From Catenaria anguillulae PL171 (Eukaryota; Blastocladiomycota; Blastocladiomycetes; Blastocladiales; Catenariaceae): a stretch of 53,697 nt of DNA. The notes under the pieces are model-generated. The model was not told the origin of the DNA and made no database searches. It saw nothing but the letters and a program-made list of their open reading frames with translations. Of this stretch, positions 50,615 through 53,697 are shown in pieces. Every line of letters begins with the position of its first letter. The stretch's first letter is position 1. The stretch is from contig MCFL01000168.1 of NCBI GenBank assembly GCA_002102555.1, positions 1 through 53,697 on the forward strand, given 5' to 3'. A program made the translations under genes and the position numbers.

Positions 50615-53512
50615 TCAAACCATGTTGAACTGGCGATGACCACCAGCATGATGATGACCATGCCTTGTCGCTGATACCATGCTCAAGAAGCGATCCACCT
50701 GCTCCTGCGCCCGGAACTGCACCATCATGGCGACCTTGCCGTCCACATGTACATCCACCACCATTTCCAGTTGGCGCGACGGCACGGCGACAATATGCTT
50801 GATGGCCCACACTTGACCGACCATATTGGCGTCGCCGTGCACGCGCGTAGCGCCCAAGTACCCTTCACTCAACGCAATCACGATACGGTGCAGCTGCCAG
50901 GTCGAAAGCGCGCCAGGGAACTTGACTGGGAACTCGCCCAAGTACGACGACGGCTTGCCGGAAACTGCCGTGAGATCGGCGTTGACGGTCGAGTAGTTTG
51001 CTGCTGTGCTGGTTGCCGTGCTCGCTTGCGTGCCCTTTGCCATGGGCCGACCCAAGTGACCTGCAATGTTTGCGTCGCGGCCCCCATCTTCAGGTTTGCG
51101 CAGCAGCTGAATGATGCGCACCTGGGTCATACCCAAGGTGAAGATACAAGCGTAAATTACGACGGCCATGTGCACCCAGTAGGAGCCTAGCGAGAATTCC
51201 GGAAAGAAGAAAACGGCCAGTGGAGAGAGGATCGCGGACGAAAATGCAAGGTTGGTGGCGACAAAGTGTGCGTAGCGAGGTGCATGGCCTGGAACCGACA
51301 GGTAACGTGTTGAGCTCGTCAAGTACAGAAGGCCGGACAGCAGGAGCATGTTCCAAGCAATCGTGATCCACTTGAAGACATTGTGCAGAACAGTGTCGGT
51401 TGACTGGCAAATGAACGAGAAGGACGACATTGTTGAAATGGGTCGCGGTTGGATGGGAGCAAACAGTGTCCATAGGCCGAGGATCACGGGCTGGATGAGG
51501 AAAATTCCCACAAACGGAAGTGTGCGGAGGAATGTCGACCGGACAGTGTTGCGGCGCAAGATGGTGTTCTCAAAGGTTGTCCAGGTCTGTAAACAGCGAG
51601 CAAGTGTTTGAATGAGCAACGGTTGTCTCGCGCTCCTCCCGAAGCGGTAACGATCAGAATGCACGTACGTAGTAGGTCCGGTACAAGAGCGGCACAACAA
51701 TCATCTCAAAGCCAAGTGCAATTCCCCACAGCGAAATGTTGCACGAGAGGCGAGTTTGAATGTCAATCCAGCTGACGGTCGAGCCCAGCACAAGTGATAG
51801 GCCAATTGCAATGAAAATGAGCACGCCTTGGCCATACTCATTGACGATACGCGAATTCCACTGGCGCAGGACCATGGCCGTCGATACAATCACGGCAAGA
51901 ATCACAGCGGCGACAATGAAGCACACAATCCAAGCGCCAAAGCGAGAAAAGCGCAGGAACATGATGAGCGAATCTGGGCGGTCGGCTGGTCGCTCTGTCG
52001 AACCTGAGAAGTACTTTGGAGCCTTGATTTCCTTGACTTCACCTTCGACATCAATCTCATACACGGGTGTCGCCTGGTTATCCCACACGTTGAGCATGCG
52101 ATACGACCCTTTGCGATCGCCATTGCCGTCAAACGTGACACGGCCCGAAAGGCCGTCAAACGGCTTCAGGCCGCGAGACAAGGGACGCGAGCGGCCGGGT
52201 GCGACCAAGAACCGCATCTGTGCTGGATCCAGACTTGAGAATCTCGATAAACATATGCGTGAGACCATACAGGCAGTCGACGTGGAAGCCAGAGTACGGT
52301 TCCAGGCGCGTGGCAGCGGCTTGATGCGCTTGTAGCGAGTCAAGAGCGAATTGGCTTCAGCGCGTTTTGAAATTCGGTCGGGAAAATGTGCATCATGCCG
52401 CGGGCGAGGTCTTTGGCTTCTTGCGTCATGTCGGGTGTAATGACACCAGAAATCGCTTCGCTCCCAATCCATACCTGCATGTGGTCGCGGCAAACGGGCA
52501 TCCGAGTGTTAGCAAAAGAGACAAAATGGTGAGGAGAAGGCCATTTTGGTATTTAACATACCCAGTCAGAACCGATGATCCCGGAACTCTTTGCCACTGG
52601 GGCAAACGCGGTAAACTCGGTCGGTTCACCGAAAAACATGACAATGCGCGCGCCGGCCTCGGCAACGGTCTGCGCGGGGAGTTTGAGACTGGTTGTGGAG
52701 CCCTTTTCAGCCTCCTGAACGGCCTGGTCAAAGTTGATGACCTGCATGGTCGCCACATTAACTTGTAGTTGGTCGGCCGTCAATAGAAACGCATCCGCGA
52801 TCGACCGCCCATAGGCTGAACTGCTGGCCACCACAGAGCATGATGACCAGCCCATGGCCTTGACAAACTTGGCCAGCGCGATTCCTTGCAATCCGTCGGA
52901 TGGAATAGTTCGGAACATGGTTGGGAACGACGACTTGTCGCTCAGAGCGGTGGCCGTTGCCGCACCAGAGCACATGTACAGGCCGAGTTTTGCGCGGCGA
53001 GAGCCATGGGTTGCGTCGCGCCACTTGTCCATTCGCCAATCGCAGCAATAGCGTCGATGGACCGTGCGGCAGCATCAAACACCGTCTTGACTGCTTGTGA
53101 CTTGGTCGATCCAGAGTCGACAACTGTGAGCGTGACATTGTGCCCGTTTGGCCCGGCAACTGTGGCAAGCGCGCAGGTCGTGAGCATTACCTGTAGATGC
53201 GCGACAAGCGATGTGTCGAAAAGGAAGAACGTACCACGCTGGTTGACGACGTCCTCGACGGCGATTCGAGTAATGTCCGCAATGGCTGTCGTAGCAGCGC
53301 CCTCTGTACAAGTGACAAAACCAGTTCGGTGACATTAGCTCATACTTGACCGCACGCAGACTGCCTACAGCTGCAGTTAGCGAGTACGGACCACTTTCGG
53401 AAGAAATTGGCAAAGACAAAACATAGCGCAATTGGGCCGCTGTTGCCAGAGCCGCAAGTTGGAGGACCAGCGCAACGAGGAACAGGCTGCGACTGGAGCA
53501 GGTTCGCATCAT
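50615..53512 (-). CDS. Class C (GABA-B-like) G-protein-coupled receptor, in several frames
   Basis: Cell-surface receptor with an extracellular Venus-flytrap ligand domain and seven helices. A signal peptide (MMRTCSSRSLFLVALVLQLA) opens exon 1 (53512 to about 53356). The flytrap domain follows in 53303-52562: IAAIGEWTSGATQPMALAA, then LYMCSGAATATALSDKS, TIPSDGLQG and GSDW. Exon 3 (52474-51669) has VWIGSEAISGVITPDMT, YSGFHVDCLYGLTHMF, FDGLSGRVTFDGNGDR and TM1-TM3. Exon 4 (51586-50615) starts TWTTFENTIL and carries the remaining helices and a Ser/Thr-rich then basic C-tail. The reading frame changes by one base near 52988-52991 (A-run on the coding strand), near 52346-52362 and near 52182-52184. 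Domain order and sequence are well kept on both sides of each, so sequence errors are likelier than decay. The ligand cannot be told; the first splice donor is uncertain. Confidence 0.82.
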
Positions 53513-53697
53513 AAATGTCGGACAGTGGGGTGCAAGTGTGAAACCGGGTGTTGTATGAGAGGAAAGAACAGCGCGCGATACAGCGCAAAGTGTTGATGTT
53601 GTATAGCAGAATGCTACTAGGGTCTCGTTTACATGAAGAATTGGAGACTGAAAAATGGCTCGTTTCTTGAAGAGTGGGAGACTCATGGCCTAAATAC

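Noticed and set aside
1-53697. Mobile elements, virus-like elements or CRISPR
   Set aside because: No reverse transcriptase, integrase, transposase or capsid-like sequence, terminal repeats or spaced direct repeats were seen.

Overview
The window is nuclear DNA of a eukaryote, most likely an early-diverging (zoosporic) fungus. The signs are GC-rich coding sequence with short spliceosomal introns (mostly 60-110 bases, donors GTATGT/GTACGT/GTAAGT), homocitrate synthase of the fungal alpha-aminoadipate lysine pathway, a fungal-type mitochondrial ribosomal protein mL40, PPX1-type exopolyphosphatase, and a class C (GABA-B-like) seven-helix receptor, a family kept in chytrid and blastocladiomycete fungi but largely lost in Dikarya. 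The Blastocladiomycota are my best guess, from the gene content rather than a database match. I see no transposon, provirus, CRISPR array or operon.

Layout. 1-2.6 kb: 3' part of a glutamine-rich putative DNA-binding protein (minus). 4.5-5.3 kb: five-exon thioredoxin. 5.5-7.5 kb: sugar-porter MFS transporter. 7.7-9.1 kb: EI24-like ER membrane protein (minus). 9.8 kb: tRNA-Arg(ACG). 10.4-15.0 kb: nine-exon ABCC transporter. 15.3 kb: small cysteine-containing ORF. 15.7-19.5 kb: large Sel1-repeat protein with a degenerate kinase-like segment (minus). 20.3-20.9 kb: mL40 (minus), divergent from ATE1 arginyltransferase (21.2-22.9 kb). 23.1-25.0 kb: kelch-BTB protein. 25.6-27.3 kb: CDP-diacylglycerol synthase. 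27.8 kb: second tRNA-Arg(ACG). 29.1-35.5 kb: THO2 subunit of the THO/TREX mRNA export complex (minus). 36.8-38.0 kb: exopolyphosphatase (minus), divergent from mitochondrial IF-3 (38.2-39.0 kb). 39.3-40.9 kb: homocitrate synthase (minus). 42.0-44.1 kb: NAF1 snoRNP assembly factor (minus), divergent from a membrane-anchored histidine acid phosphatase (44.5-46.3 kb). 46.8-48.5 kb: DPH1 diphthamide synthase. 48.6-49.7 kb: secreted protein with a somatomedin-B-like cysteine cluster (minus). 50.6-53.5 kb: class C GPCR (minus).

The genes are mostly unrelated housekeeping functions: translation and its modification (mL40, mtIF3, DPH1, tRNAs), RNA biogenesis (THO2, NAF1), protein fate (ATE1, kelch-BTB), lipid and lysine metabolism, transport and sensing. 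Three gene pairs share short divergent promoters.

The most notable technical observation is that several well-conserved genes (sugar transporter, kelch-BTB, CDP-DAG synthase, GPCR, perhaps the acid phosphatase) each change reading frame by one base, usually at a short homopolymer and mid-domain. This looks more like residual assembly indels than gene decay, and it matters for anyone translating these loci. The most notable biological ones are the pseudokinase-like/Sel1 protein, a GC-AG intron inside the second Walker B/D-loop of the ABC transporter, stop-free introns of 84 and 87 bases in DPH1, and a bacterial-ParB-like helix-turn-helix segment in the glutamine-rich protein.
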